From contig OU452228.1 of NCBI GenBank assembly GCA_911728455.2, positions 20,657,689-20,721,688 on the forward strand: a DNA stretch of 64,000 bases. Direction: 5' to 3'. Position numbers and translations under genes: made by a program. The notes beneath the pieces were generated by a model. The model searched no databases. It was given only the letters and a program-made list of their open reading frames with translations, and was not told the DNA's origin. Source of the stretch: Marthasterias glacialis. Lineage: Eukaryota > Echinodermata > Asteroidea > Forcipulatida > Asteriidae. Numbering within the stretch: the first letter of the stretch is position 1; every line of letters begins with the position of its first letter. This document shows positions 54,648-64,000 of the stretch, piece by piece.

Positions 54648-55465
54648 TTTTCCTGTTCTGAAAGTATTTCAAAAACAAGCAAGTGCAAAAGCGATTAGTT
54701 TAAATTTCAACGACAGGAACTGATAGGTGGAGCTGATTTGTTTGCTAGAGTCTGTGCCTGGGTCTGTGAAATAAACCACACTACAGTCTAGTTTTATGCA
54801 AAAAGAACCACGGCCTGCAGGGTGTGGCATGTGTCACATTGTATCTTTGTACATGTACATGTACATTGCAAGTTGCATCATTAGGGCAGTATTCTGCATT
54901 TCTGGTGGGTCATCAATCACTCGTTTCATTGAACAAACAAACTGAATGCTACTCTCTCAGGCAGGGGCATATTTGTTCATGAATCTTGTTGCCAGGTTAT
55001 TTCATAAAAATCAGTAGGCCTACAGGGTCCAAAAAAGACTGAATGTTATTGACTAAAATATTAGTTGGCAAAGAAGAATTTGCCAAACACAGAGTGAATT
55101 GTATCTGATTAAGTGTAATCATTCGGTAACTTGTAAATGTAATTTCAATAATTTCAATATTTTTAATACTATGAGCATGTTCGACAAAGCAATTTTTTCC
55201 ATTTTATGGACAATAAACAAGAATGAATGAATCCGAATGAGAGGGATGCGTCGTATCATCCGTTAGTGTCAGGCACAGCCCATTTCAGAGCTGTTCAGAG
55301 CAATGGCAAGAAGTACGTAAAGTTTAAACACAGAAAAAGACAAAACTTCACCCTTCTGTTTATTTAGTCAATTATTTTGGGTTTTTTTTCTTTTTTTTAT
55401 TGCAAGTTCCTAAAAAGCCACTCGGTAAGGGGTTTAAAGAAGAAAACTAAACTACACTTAGCCCT
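54648..55465. other. upstream flank of J1/SelJ-like exon 1
   Basis: No repeat family or further exon is assigned. Probably 5' UTR intron if the upstream UTR exon candidate at 57829 is real. Confidence 0.3.
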
Positions 55466-55597
55466 AGACCCAGTAACTGGGGCGCTGTACTCCTTTTTTG
55501 AGATTTTAACATTATCGGTCGTGCTAGTACTAGTAGTAGTACGACCGACAATGTCAAAATCTCAAAAAGGAGTACAGCGCCCCAGATACTGGGTCTA
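55466..55597. mobile_element. hairpin MITE H, copy 2 (near-perfect)
   Basis: AGACCCAGTAACTGGGGCGC faces GCGCCCCAGATACTGGGTCT over arms of about 60 bp, with TAGTACTAGTAGTAGTAC in the loop. It is flanked by the direct repeat ACTTAGCCCT, a probable 10-bp target duplication. Confidence 0.9.
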
Positions 55598-55607
55598 ACT
55601 TAGCCCT

Positions 55608-55692
55608 AGACCCAGTAACTGGGGCAGTAGTACAGCGGATAAAATGTCAAAATCTCAAAAAAGGAGTTCAGCGCCTCAGTTTTACTGGGTCT
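55608..55692. mobile_element. hairpin MITE H, copy 3 (one arm shortened)
   Basis: It follows copy 2 directly. It opens AGACCCAGTAACTGGGG, the left arm has an internal deletion, and it closes CAGTTTTACTGGGTCT. Confidence 0.8.
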
Positions 55693-55938
55693 AGGTAGTG
55701 AGGACAACAGTTTTTAGGTTTTTATTACCACATACACAATATTAGTGTCATTGGAAAGCTTGTCCCCTGAGTAATACAACAAAAGTTAAATGAACATCAT
55801 AGCTATTTTATTCACAAAGTTACGCCCATTCAAAGTCATTTTTTTTTCGGGGGTGGTGTCTGTAAATTGGTTTTGAACATTGTAAACTACCTTTTTTCCC
55901 CCTTTTCTCCAGACATTTTTATTCTACTGGAACCTTCA

Positions 55939-56260
55939 TTAAAAAGTAAACATACTTAAATGTTTTTTACAATGAAACAATACAAGGTTGCAAAAAACAT
56001 GAAGGAAGCCTTCCTCATTGCAGAAGCAAAACCAAGTTGCTATCACTTTTATTAGGTTGTAAACAAATATTGCATAACACAGAACTAGGCCTAAAAAAGG
56101 TTGTTTCCAGTAAGCCCAGGACTCTAAAAAAAAAAAAAAAAAAAAAAAAAGGAACGAAAAAAAGGAAAACCAACACAAAACAACAACAAAAACCTGAAGT
56201 GAAAGAACAAAAATAAAAGAAACAAAAGAAACCACAGTCCTTTTCTTTACAATGCCAGAC
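55939..56260. repeat. A-rich low-complexity tract
   Basis: It includes a run of 26 A (about 56126-56151) and further A-rich triplet-like sequence. The open frame on the - strand is low-complexity Phe/Ser and not a gene. Confidence 0.7.
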
Positions 56261-57417
56261 ATTGTCCGGGGAGAATAAATGACAACCCTTTTGTTGGTGG
56301 AATGTGTCTCATCTTAATCCCCTACAACTTGTACTACATCATGTCTTATCCCCTATTACAACTTGCTTTGTACACACTACTGCTATATTAAAGCAATAAA
56401 GACACTACCCCAGCACACAAAGGATGTCAAGACTGGGTTTTTTTTGTCTAGCCTGGAAACACTCCTTATTTCGCAGGTGAGCTCAAAATACACACAGAAA
56501 ATAGAGAGCCGCACTGCTCAGCCCTGCACTATACACGTAGTTGACTCTCAATTTGAATTGGGATTACTCGATGTGAAGCTTTAAAAAAAAAATTATTTTT
56601 TTTTAAATCCGACCTACGCGAAACATTTTTTTTTCTTAAGGAGGGGGGGGGGGTGCTAGCGATGTCACTAGGTAGCGATATGGAGTCTAGACCCCTTCCA
56701 CAAGATTGGCTTGAGCTGAAATGCGCTGGCATTTATTCATGTGTTTTGTATTTTATGTTGTAGATGGGATTCTACAGTTTGCAAAACTACCCCTTCTGGA
56801 CTTTTCCAGCTTTTTCATTTTGGTTTTAGAACGAGAATAAGTTCAAACTCAACCATTTTTTTTCAAAATTTAAGACAGAATTTGTACTGTAAGATCAATT
56901 TTTTTTTTACCTTTTTCAAGCAACGAACTCATCAAAGTATATATTATTTGAAAGCGTGTTTTCTTCTGGGAAAAACCTGGGAAAAACCCAGGGAAAAACC
57001 TTTATTTTCTTGAGATCGACCTATCATGAGATTTCAGACAAAACGAGAAGCCGCCACCATGTGATAAAAATAAAAATGGCTGCATGCTAGCGATTCGGTT
57101 CGCATGAACTGGTGAAAGTTTATCGGAGGATTTTTCACTGTTTTGGCACATAAGTTCCACAATAAACATACGTTTGGAAAACATGTGTTGTTACTGTAAA
57201 AACTGAGATATATCAGAGCCATTCCAGACTACTTATTCATCGTTGAACACGGCTGACATTTACGTGAGACAGATACGAAGTGTTATAAAAAGGGGCGGAT
57301 CGCTGTCCTCGCTAGTCTAGACGCTCTAGGTCAAGGTCTATAAAATAATGCCAATACGCGGAACTCTCTTCCGCCGGGTCCGCCCCTGGGCTAGCCTTGG
57401 CTCCTCCATGGCTCTAC

Positions 57418-57575
57418 GACCACATAGCACAAAAACGTGAGATGGACGTTAAACTTCCGAATTTAATGGCTCTCGCGCAATGACCTTCTGATCATCGAGG
57501 GGGAAATTTTTGCAAAAAAATGCAAAAACAAGTCTCAATTCGAAAGTTCATCTAACGTTTTTGTGCTTAGTCATT
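57418..57575. mobile_element. imperfect foldback repeat
   Basis: AGCACAAAAACGTGAGATGG faces CATCTAACGTTTTTGTGCT, with TTCCGAATT facing AATTCGAAA. There is no second copy in the window. Confidence 0.6.
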
Positions 57576-57828
57576 GTCATGTATCATTGTATGCGATCGC
57601 CAAATCGTAGGGCCAAAAGGAATAAGGCAGCCAGAACTTAGAAGGAGCTGAGAAAAGTCCAGCATATTGCCGATATTGGCACTATTTACGTGGCTACAAA
57701 GCAATAAACCACAGATATTTTTACGTTAACAAAGCTCTGTGTTGACAACACTTTAAAGAAGCAGTTTCCTCGTCACTAAAAGCGTTGAATTCAAATACAA
57801 AGCAAATATAAATGTTCGTATTATTTAC

Positions 57829-57870
57829 CTTTTTTTCCTCGGTATGTGATGTCCGTATGGGTTAGGCGAC
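57829..57870 (-). promoter_or_regulatory. candidate 5' UTR exon of J1/SelJ-like gene
   Basis: On the - strand, GAGGAAAAAAAG|GTAAAT is a fair donor. ATTGG (CCAAT on + at 57879-57883) lies just upstream, and an acceptor-like site sits 12 bases before the J1/SelJ-like ATG. The upper limit of the exon is not seen. Inference only. Confidence 0.25.
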
Positions 57871-58087
57871 GCATCTGACCAATCACAGCAACTGTAACAC
57901 ACGAGACGGTTTTTATTACGGTTCAACTCTGGAGGGCGCTGCAAAACATAACCACAGGTTTCCCCCTGGGTTTTTCATTGAAATATTGCGGTTTTGATCA
58001 GTGAGTGAGTAATTGACAGAGAGATCCGGAGACTTTTTCGATGTGTCTGTGACAGTGAAATCGGAATGAGCAAATTATACAAAAACC

Positions 58088-58220
58088 ATGCGAAGACAGA
58101 TCTTTGGTTGGGAAATTTCACTGGGAAAGCCTTTGTACAGAAAGTCTGAAAGTGGTGACTGCACTACGTCTACGGGCGGGTTGTTTTTCTCTTTTGGCAT
58201 TTTTGGTAGCGGGAAACGAG
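58088..58220 (+). CDS. candidate first coding exon of another gene
   Basis: From ATG (context AAACCATGC) an open frame of 44 codons runs to CGAG|GTAAGC, a strong donor. It reads MRRQIFGWEISLGKPLYRKS then SFGIFGSGKR. I do not recognise the protein. A short upstream ATG frame overlaps it in another phase. A CCAAT box lies about 210 bp upstream. No second exon was found downstream in the window. Confidence 0.25.
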
Positions 58221-58440
58221 GTAAGCTAACGTTAACGTTTATATATTATTAGTGGTAATATTTTTAGGCCTAGGCCTACATGGCCTACTCTACTGATCAG
58301 TCTTTGGCTTTTAAAAATACATGTAGACTGAATCAGAAAAAAAATTCCAGACTTGTTTTTTTTTTAATGTTTTGACTTGCTTGCTAAATAAGACAAACAC
58401 TAAACTATCACTGTCAGTGTCAGTGCAGTTAAGGTTAAAG

Positions 58441-58660
58441 GAAAAGGGGCTGTGTTGTCATGATTATAGATCCTGCTTGTGCACGTGACGTCACCGACTG
58501 CTTGCAATCATTTTGTTGATCACCAGCGGGTATTTTAGTCAGGCGCAACTGTTACAATTATACGGTGCATGACACAAGATGCATTGAGTCAATCACTGCA
58601 CTAGACCGAGACATTAAGCCCTGCCTCCATACGTGCTGACCAATCACAGCCTTGGGTACA
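58441..58660 (+). mobile_element. MITE T relative, one end only
   Basis: AAAGGGGCTGTGTTGTCATGA resembles the left end at 7119. The matching right end was not seen; CCAATCACAGCC lies near 58641. Confidence 0.4.
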
Positions 58661-58747
58661 CCACCGAAAGTCTGACAAAAGTCAAGACACAATAAATATC
58701 CTAATCCTTTTAAAAATGGTAAACATGCGCAGGCCGTTGATGATCTT

Positions 58748-58870
58748 AACCGAGGCCACCAAGGCCATTGGCCTCATGCCCTTTCGAGTTAGCCAGCATG
58801 CCCTTCAGAAAAATTGCACTGTCACTACCAACTTGGCCAGCATGCCCTAGTACGATTTCTCTGATTTGGC
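58748..58870 (+). repeat. repeat G, diverged copy
   Basis: GAGGCCACCAAGGCCATTGGC and CATGCCCTTTCG blocks, loosely like 15465 and 61948. Confidence 0.5.
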
Positions 58871-59002
58871 TGCCCCCGGTTTTCTTAATATCGAGTCCTG
58901 CATGTGTGTGCGTACTTATGTCGTGCAGTGTGGCATTGAAGAGATGCACATTGTGCTGCCCACGTGTACAGTGGTGATGTAGCCAATGCTGTGAATGGTC
59001 AA

Positions 59003-59043
59003 TATGTTTAGGGGGCGGGGGCTTAATGGATCGGTCTATTACC
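59003..59043 (+). repeat. short repeat shared with 61912-61948
   Basis: GGGGCTTAATGGATCGGTCTATTAC-like sequence occurs at both places: here at the far side of a repeat G-like region, and there directly before a repeat G copy. Confidence 0.7.
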
Positions 59044-59316
59044 ATTAGTAAAGAAATAGCTTCTCGCTTTCTGTGCGTATGTTCTTGTGCGTCAGGCTGG
59101 TACATGTGTTGATAAGTTGTGCTTAATTTTGCCACATAAAATCCGTCTTTTTAAACTCAAAATAGAAAAAAATCCATTGTGAAAGTAAACTTGGTATGAA
59201 AATTCATCCAGTGACATAATGGTTTTTAGTTTCAGATTACAAAATTCCCGCTGGAACATTTACAATAAACATGAACCTCATGTACTTTTCTTATGGAGAG
59301 CTGATCACCAAAATGA

Positions 59317-59420
59317 AGACCCAGTAACTGGGGCGCTGAACTCCTTTTTTAAGATTTTGACACGACCAAAAAATGTCAGAATCTCAAAAAAAGGAGTTCA
59401 GCGCCCCAGTTACTGGGTTT
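59317..59420. mobile_element. hairpin MITE H, copy 4
   Basis: AGACCCAGTAACTGGGGCGC faces GCGCCCCAGTTACTGGGTTT. It is flanked by the direct repeat TCACCAAAATG, a probable 11-bp target duplication. Confidence 0.9.
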
Positions 59421-60295
59421 CACCAAAATGGCAATGTTGAAAGCACGTGTGTGATCTGTGACGAAGTTGTGACAAATTTTCTTTTCACAAGAAACCAAAG
59501 ATTTTGCAAAAATTATTTGCAATAGAAAAGGACACAATACAAAAATCAACAAATATTGGGGTTTTTTTGTTCTGAATCTATTTAATATGGGCCCACACTG
59601 CCGTGTATTAACCCTAACTATAAACTAGGACCATTTGTTTACACATAGCCCCAAGTCCTACAATATCCTTCAGTCTGAGAGAGAGGGTAAAAAGACCATA
59701 AAGCCCAAACCCTTCTAAATCCTTGTATATTTTATCCACATGGCATATGACCCAATTCTTTTTTTTTTTTTTTTTGGTGAGTGAGCTCTTAATTTTTATT
59801 AGGATGTCTGATGCAGCCCATGATAATCTGTTAATTATACTAGTTTCATATCATATTTATGTTTCTACTTTAGCCAAATTGCATATGACCCAATTCGTAC
59901 TATATCGCATTTTAGCAAAATCACATATGATCCTAATCTCTCTAAATCCGTCTCTTTCAAATAATATCCTAATTCCTACTTAATCCTTCCACAGCAGAAA
60001 CACGCTATGACCCAAATCCTTCTGGATCCTTCTCTGCTGCAGTGGCCTAATACCCCATCCATCAAAATCCTTTTGTCTGGAGAAAAGGAAATTGGAGGAT
60101 TAGGGTTGGTTAGGGTTAAATAGGGGGAAGTCTAATTTAAGAGTTGGGTTTGAAAAATAAATATCAGCCCCATGTACAAAAGGAAGAATCTCGAGATAAA
60201 TGTACTTGGAAGATCTTGAGACATGGTCAAAGAGCCCCAGGTACCCTCAATGTTTTGTATTCATACTCAGTTCTATTTTGAGGTCATCAAAGAAA

Positions 60296-60400
60296 GATTT
60301 ACTAGAACAGGATGCGAACCTGCGACCTCTGGATTAACATGCTGGTGCTCTACCAACTGAGCTGTCTAGCCCTAATGTTGGCGGTCTCCCTAATTTGTCA
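60296..60400 (-). repeat. tRNA-derived SINE-D, copy 1
   Basis: On the - strand GACAGCTCAGTTGGTAGAGC is a full A box region and GGTTCGCATCC the B box. The flanking GGGAGACCGCCAACATTAGG is repeated in copy 2, so this is a SINE and not a tRNA gene. Confidence 0.7.
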
Positions 60401-60588
60401 ATATCTTTGTTGGGGTGCCAGTCAGAAGCTGTTCAACCTCAAACTGCCGTACAGTCAGGGATCACACCCAAGTTTACGATACAACCTGGGAAATGGCAGT
60501 ACAGGGTTCACCTTCCTCCATGGTTCACCTTAAGGGAATGAAACTCTATGTTTCAAATTTTTCAAATTTTTTTAATTCAATTTTGGGG

Positions 60589-60705
60589 TGAACAAAGACA
60601 AATTTACTAGACTGATATTTGAACCTGCATCCTCTGGATTATTTGATGTGCCACTGCTGCCATCTACCATCTGAGCTATCTGGCCCTGATGTTGGTGGTC
60701 TCCTA
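60589..60705 (-). repeat. tRNA-derived SINE-D, copy 2
   Basis: AGATAGCTCAGATGGTAGAT and GGTTCAAATATCAG on the - strand mark the tRNA-like head. It shares GGAGACCACCAACATCAGGG with copy 1. Confidence 0.7.
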
Positions 60706-61911
60706 TTTATTCATATTAATTTATACTTAAGCATTTAAAACTTACAGAACAAGGTCAATACAAATAGTTGGGAATACGAACCAGCATCCCTTCATTGTTT
60801 TCATTGCAAACTGTAAACTCCCATCAATCCCATCATGGGATGTTACTTGTTAGTGTGGTAGCTTCCTCCTGGTGTGGTGAAATTATAAACTTAATCTGTT
60901 ACTCTGTAATGTCAGAACTGAAAATCTTGATTACTTTGTGAAACCCCTGGGTTTGCCAACATTTTGAACCCAGTAAGTCCCACCTGCCATGACCAACAAT
61001 CTTGTCAGAATAGTTTGCCTAAAAATAGACAAATCAAGGGGAAAGCATTTATGTGCTCAGGGCCTGGAAGTCTCTGATTACCCTGCAGTAATTTTACACT
61101 GAAGCTGGAGTTGGTGTTGATTTTCTTGGCTTGGGGCTATTGGGGAGGCCAAATGAGGGGGGTTGGCGTTAGAATAGAATTCTACTTCAAACTATAAAAT
61201 AGGCTCATCAGTCAGTAGCAGTGAAAATATCAGCATGGCTGGATTCTTGGTGTTATTGCATGTAGCTGGAATGTTAGTGGTGCAGATTTAAAAGTGAATA
61301 ATTGCAAAAAAATATTCCGTTTGAGATGAGATGCATTTTTGCTGTGAATTGTGATGAGGGTTTCTACAGCACCAGAGTCATTGTTTAGATGCTGTTTCAT
61401 GAAATAAGCCCCTGATCTTCTTCATTATATTCACTGGCATACTTCATGGTTGTATTGATCTAAGGTCATGTATTTAAACATGGTGCTGGTACAAAGTGCA
61501 TCATGTGAGTCTGTAAATGTCAAGCATGGACTGCCAGTGAAGAAAGCTGGCCAAGAATAACATCCAATGTGATGCATCCATGCATGAAGGTGTTGAATCA
61601 ATACACCTGACAATCTGCAACTAATACCCCTCTGGAATGGACTGTTGTAGGAGTTGTGATTTGTCTATGGGAATTCAGCCATTGGGCTGAGTACATGTAT
61701 TGGCAGGTGCCGAATATTTCACCATAAAGTAAGAGCTTTTTAGTTGCACCATGGAATTGAGTAGAGAATCGGTTGCCCAATGGTTGAACATTGTTGTGGT
61801 CGGTCGGGTGCTTTCAAAACTCAGAGTATTAATTGCTATGTAGGCAGTTTTATTTCAAGAAGTCTGCATGTTGTCCCTCAAGGAACATCAGGCCTGGAAT
61901 TGACCAATCCA
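60706..61911. other. stretch without gene or recognised repeat
   Basis: AT-rich DNA with short chance ORFs on both strands. Confidence 0.35.
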
Positions 61912-61947
61912 TTGTTTAGGGGTGGGGCTTAATGGATCGGTCTATTA

Positions 61948-62095
61948 CACGGAGGCCAAAAAGGCCATGGCCTCTGTTGCCCTGGTCTTGGCCTAATAGT
62001 GCCCCTTCAAAAGTTTCCCACAGACTTAAACATTTTCCTCCAATGGAAATCCCCTATGCAATAGACTTGCCCTATCGGAGATGAACTTAAAGGCC
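61948..62095 (+). repeat. repeat G, diverged copy
   Basis: GGAGGCCAAAAAGGCCATGGC and CTTGGCCTAATAGTGCCCC, CTTCAAAAGTTTCCC match the 15465 copy in order. Confidence 0.6.
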
Positions 62096-62197
62096 TTTGT
62101 AGTTTGGAATAAATGTGTACTAATAGGATGGTGGGTTGGATTGTAAAATTGTTTTGTTCACGTTTTGTTGGTAAATTTTGAGTACAGTGTAAATTAA

Positions 62198-62400
62198 ACA
62201 GTGGTGTAGTCACAGGAGGGCCCCCCCCCATAATTTTTCAGTGCCCCCCCCCAGCTGCCTCCCATGAAAAAGTCCAGATTCATGTGTAATTCATTAAGAA
62301 ACATGACCCCTGCCCCCCTTTAAAAGCAATGCCTCCTGTGTCCCCCCCACCCCCACCCCCACCCCCCAGTAAAAAAAATCCTGGCTACGCTGCTGGTAAA
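62198..62400. mobile_element. poly-C MITE, copy 2
   Basis: CAGTGGTGTAGTCACAGG faces TGGCTACGCTGCTGG. Several C-runs, CAGTGCCCCCC and CATGACCCCTGCC lie between, as at 16008-16205. Confidence 0.7.
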
Positions 62401-62666
62401 GAGCATATTGCACAAAATTGGGTGATAGAGGAGAACATGGGGCATGTATGGTAAGCCTTTCACGTCTGAAGCTAAAAGACTTGCCCCTCTCAAAAAGCTC
62501 ACTATAAGATGCAAAGATTTATCGTATACTATGTACAATTTCTACATTTTCTCAACAGCTGTTTTTGAAAGTATCTTTGAGACAAATGGTCAAAGAATTA
62601 GGAACAGAGCAAGCACTATGGTACTCTCTCAGGGTATACAAATAATGAATGTTTATGAGCGCAGTG

Positions 62667-62772
62667 GTGAGAATGTTTTCGAGAGTTGAAAGATGGAATG
62701 TTCCATTCAACAAGGCGAAGCCAAGTTGATGGAACTTGAATCATATCTTTCAAAGAATGAAAACATTCTCTC
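62667..62772. repeat. inverted repeat (GAGAATGTTTTC arms)
   Basis: GAGAATGTTTTCGAGAGTTG and GAATGAAAACATTCTC face each other, with inner GGAATGTTCCATTCAAC and GTTGATGGAACTTGAATC. Confidence 0.7.
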
Positions 62773-62989
62773 CTTGCACGAATGCAAAACATTCACTATT
62801 TGTTTTATATCAACATCCAACAAAATGTACCAGATTGTGTTCTGGTATTCACTGTTAAGGGTGTTTTGTACTGGTGTGTATAACGCATGCAGTCGCATGG
62901 TGTGGTGTAGCGTGCAGTAGTAAAAAAAGGATTGGACAAAAATTCATGATGAATAGTACCAAAAGTTTACGGTTTATGACATAGGCGAT

Positions 62990-63315
62990 GTTTTGGTCAG
63001 GGTTGGTTCTCCCCAGGTACGAGCTAGCGTACCAGGCCAATACGTGGGAATAACAGCCGATACACAAAAAAAATATTAAAAAAATAATAAAACTGTTGGG
63101 CCCATTATTTATTTATTATAGATTTATGATCAAATTCACAAACAGTCATGACATAAAACCATTTTAATGGTCCAGATAGCATAATAGAGCTTTCAAACCA
63201 AATATAAACAAACAAACCAAACATTCTGAGGACCTGGTTTCAATTCAGCGTGCTTCGGCTACATGCTTGCTAAAGTTGGGTCCTGAACGCCCCCCAGTTT
63301 TCAAAAATCCTAGTT
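62990..63315 (+). repeat. interspersed repeat Z, copy 2
   Basis: It contains GACATAAAACCATTTTAATG, GAGGACCTGGTTTCAATTCA and CAGCGTGCTTCGG in the order seen at 53935-54469, without the MITE W insert. Confidence 0.75.
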
Positions 63316-64000
63316 TGAATAATGAATGCCGCATGACCAACAATCCTCCTATCAAATGACAAAGATCTACTTGGGTGTTATATATAAAGCTCGATGGTAC
63401 AAGCGTATGAACAGGCAAGGTCACAAGGTGGACCTGGTGTCTTCATCCATGTACTTAATAATTATGAGCTGTAATCTTGAAATGTCTCCTTGAAGATGTT
63501 AATCTCTTCAGTTTGAAAGCTGTGGGACCACACCCCTGCAGAGAAGGTGCTTGTAGTCAGCTAATGATCCATGAAGGTCGTCATTCCTTTGGAGCAGACT
63601 CCTGAGCAGTCCTTCCAGGCTGTGATTGTTCTGTCCCAACTCTAGAACAGTCCCAACTACAGTTGGGATGGCCCAACTACAGCTAGGATTGCCTGATAGT
63701 GATAATGATAAACTTAAGAGATTCAACCGTAATCAGTAGCCCTCTAAAGTAATTTTCGATCCTCACAAGTTCCTCTTGACTTATGTTATGGCGGGATGGG
63801 GCTTAGATGCGTTACACAGTAATTATCATGGTAAATCTCAAGAAGAATCCATTACGCTGGTCCCCTGCACGAAGCCGGTATGTCAAAATTCGCCAGCATC
63901 TCCAGTGGGGCTAACCTGCTTTCTGGATCCCAGATGTATAGCTTGGGCCGCATCAACTGTAACACTCAAGTTGGGACCGATCCCAGCTGTAGTTGGGATG
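63316..64000. other. window end, short CCCAACTACAGTTGGGA inverted motifs
   Basis: Motifs CCCAACTACAGTTGGGA (about 63652), CCCAACTACAGCTAGGA (about 63672) and CAGCTGTAGTTGGGATG (at the edge) recur, probably ends of a TIR element cut by the window. No gene is supported. Confidence 0.45.

Noticed and set aside
55939..56262. 107-codon Phe-rich - strand frame
   Set aside because: Translation of a poly-A/T tract; no domain.

Overview
The window is invertebrate nuclear DNA of about average-to-low GC. It has short exons in long introns, GT-AG splice sites, and a dense cover of tRNA-derived SINEs, LINE tails and small inverted-repeat DNA elements. The protein matches are deuterostome-like. The mix of repeats (SINEs with ATT tails and a 'gcgctatataa'-type LINE end, many foldback elements) fits an echinoderm, perhaps a sea star, but the species is an inference.

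Layout. A tRNA-Trp(CCA) gene lies at 143-214. A complete USP38-type deubiquitinase gene runs on the + strand from 3523 to 12788 in seven coding exons, giving a predicted 1167-residue protein with intact Cys and His boxes. Its probable 3' UTR holds a four-unit, 104-bp tandem array ending at an AATAAA. About 5.2 kb further on, pointing the other way, is the end of a second complete gene. This is a six-exon gene on the - strand (54647 down to 18647) for a 318-residue protein of the J1-crystallin/selenoprotein J branch of the ADP-ribosylglycohydrolase superfamily. Its introns total about 35 kb and are full of repeats. The two genes converge tail to tail. Upstream of the second gene, at about 57.8-58.2 kb, there may be a bidirectional promoter with a candidate first exon of another + strand gene (58088-58220, weak).

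No operon, phage, CRISPR or bacterial-type system is present, and no gene cluster in the window works as a joint pathway. The unusual content is in the repeats and their contact with the genes. A TIR transposon ends 15 bp before USP38 exon 5 and appears to supply its branch point. A palindromic element with splice-donor sequences on both strands occurs three times, always in introns of the J1/SelJ-like gene. A two-copy element carries CRE, YY1 and CCAAT motifs. Near-perfect hairpin elements are flanked by 10-11-bp target duplications. A 128-129-bp tandem duplication copies the end of J1/SelJ-like exon 1 together with its donor site.
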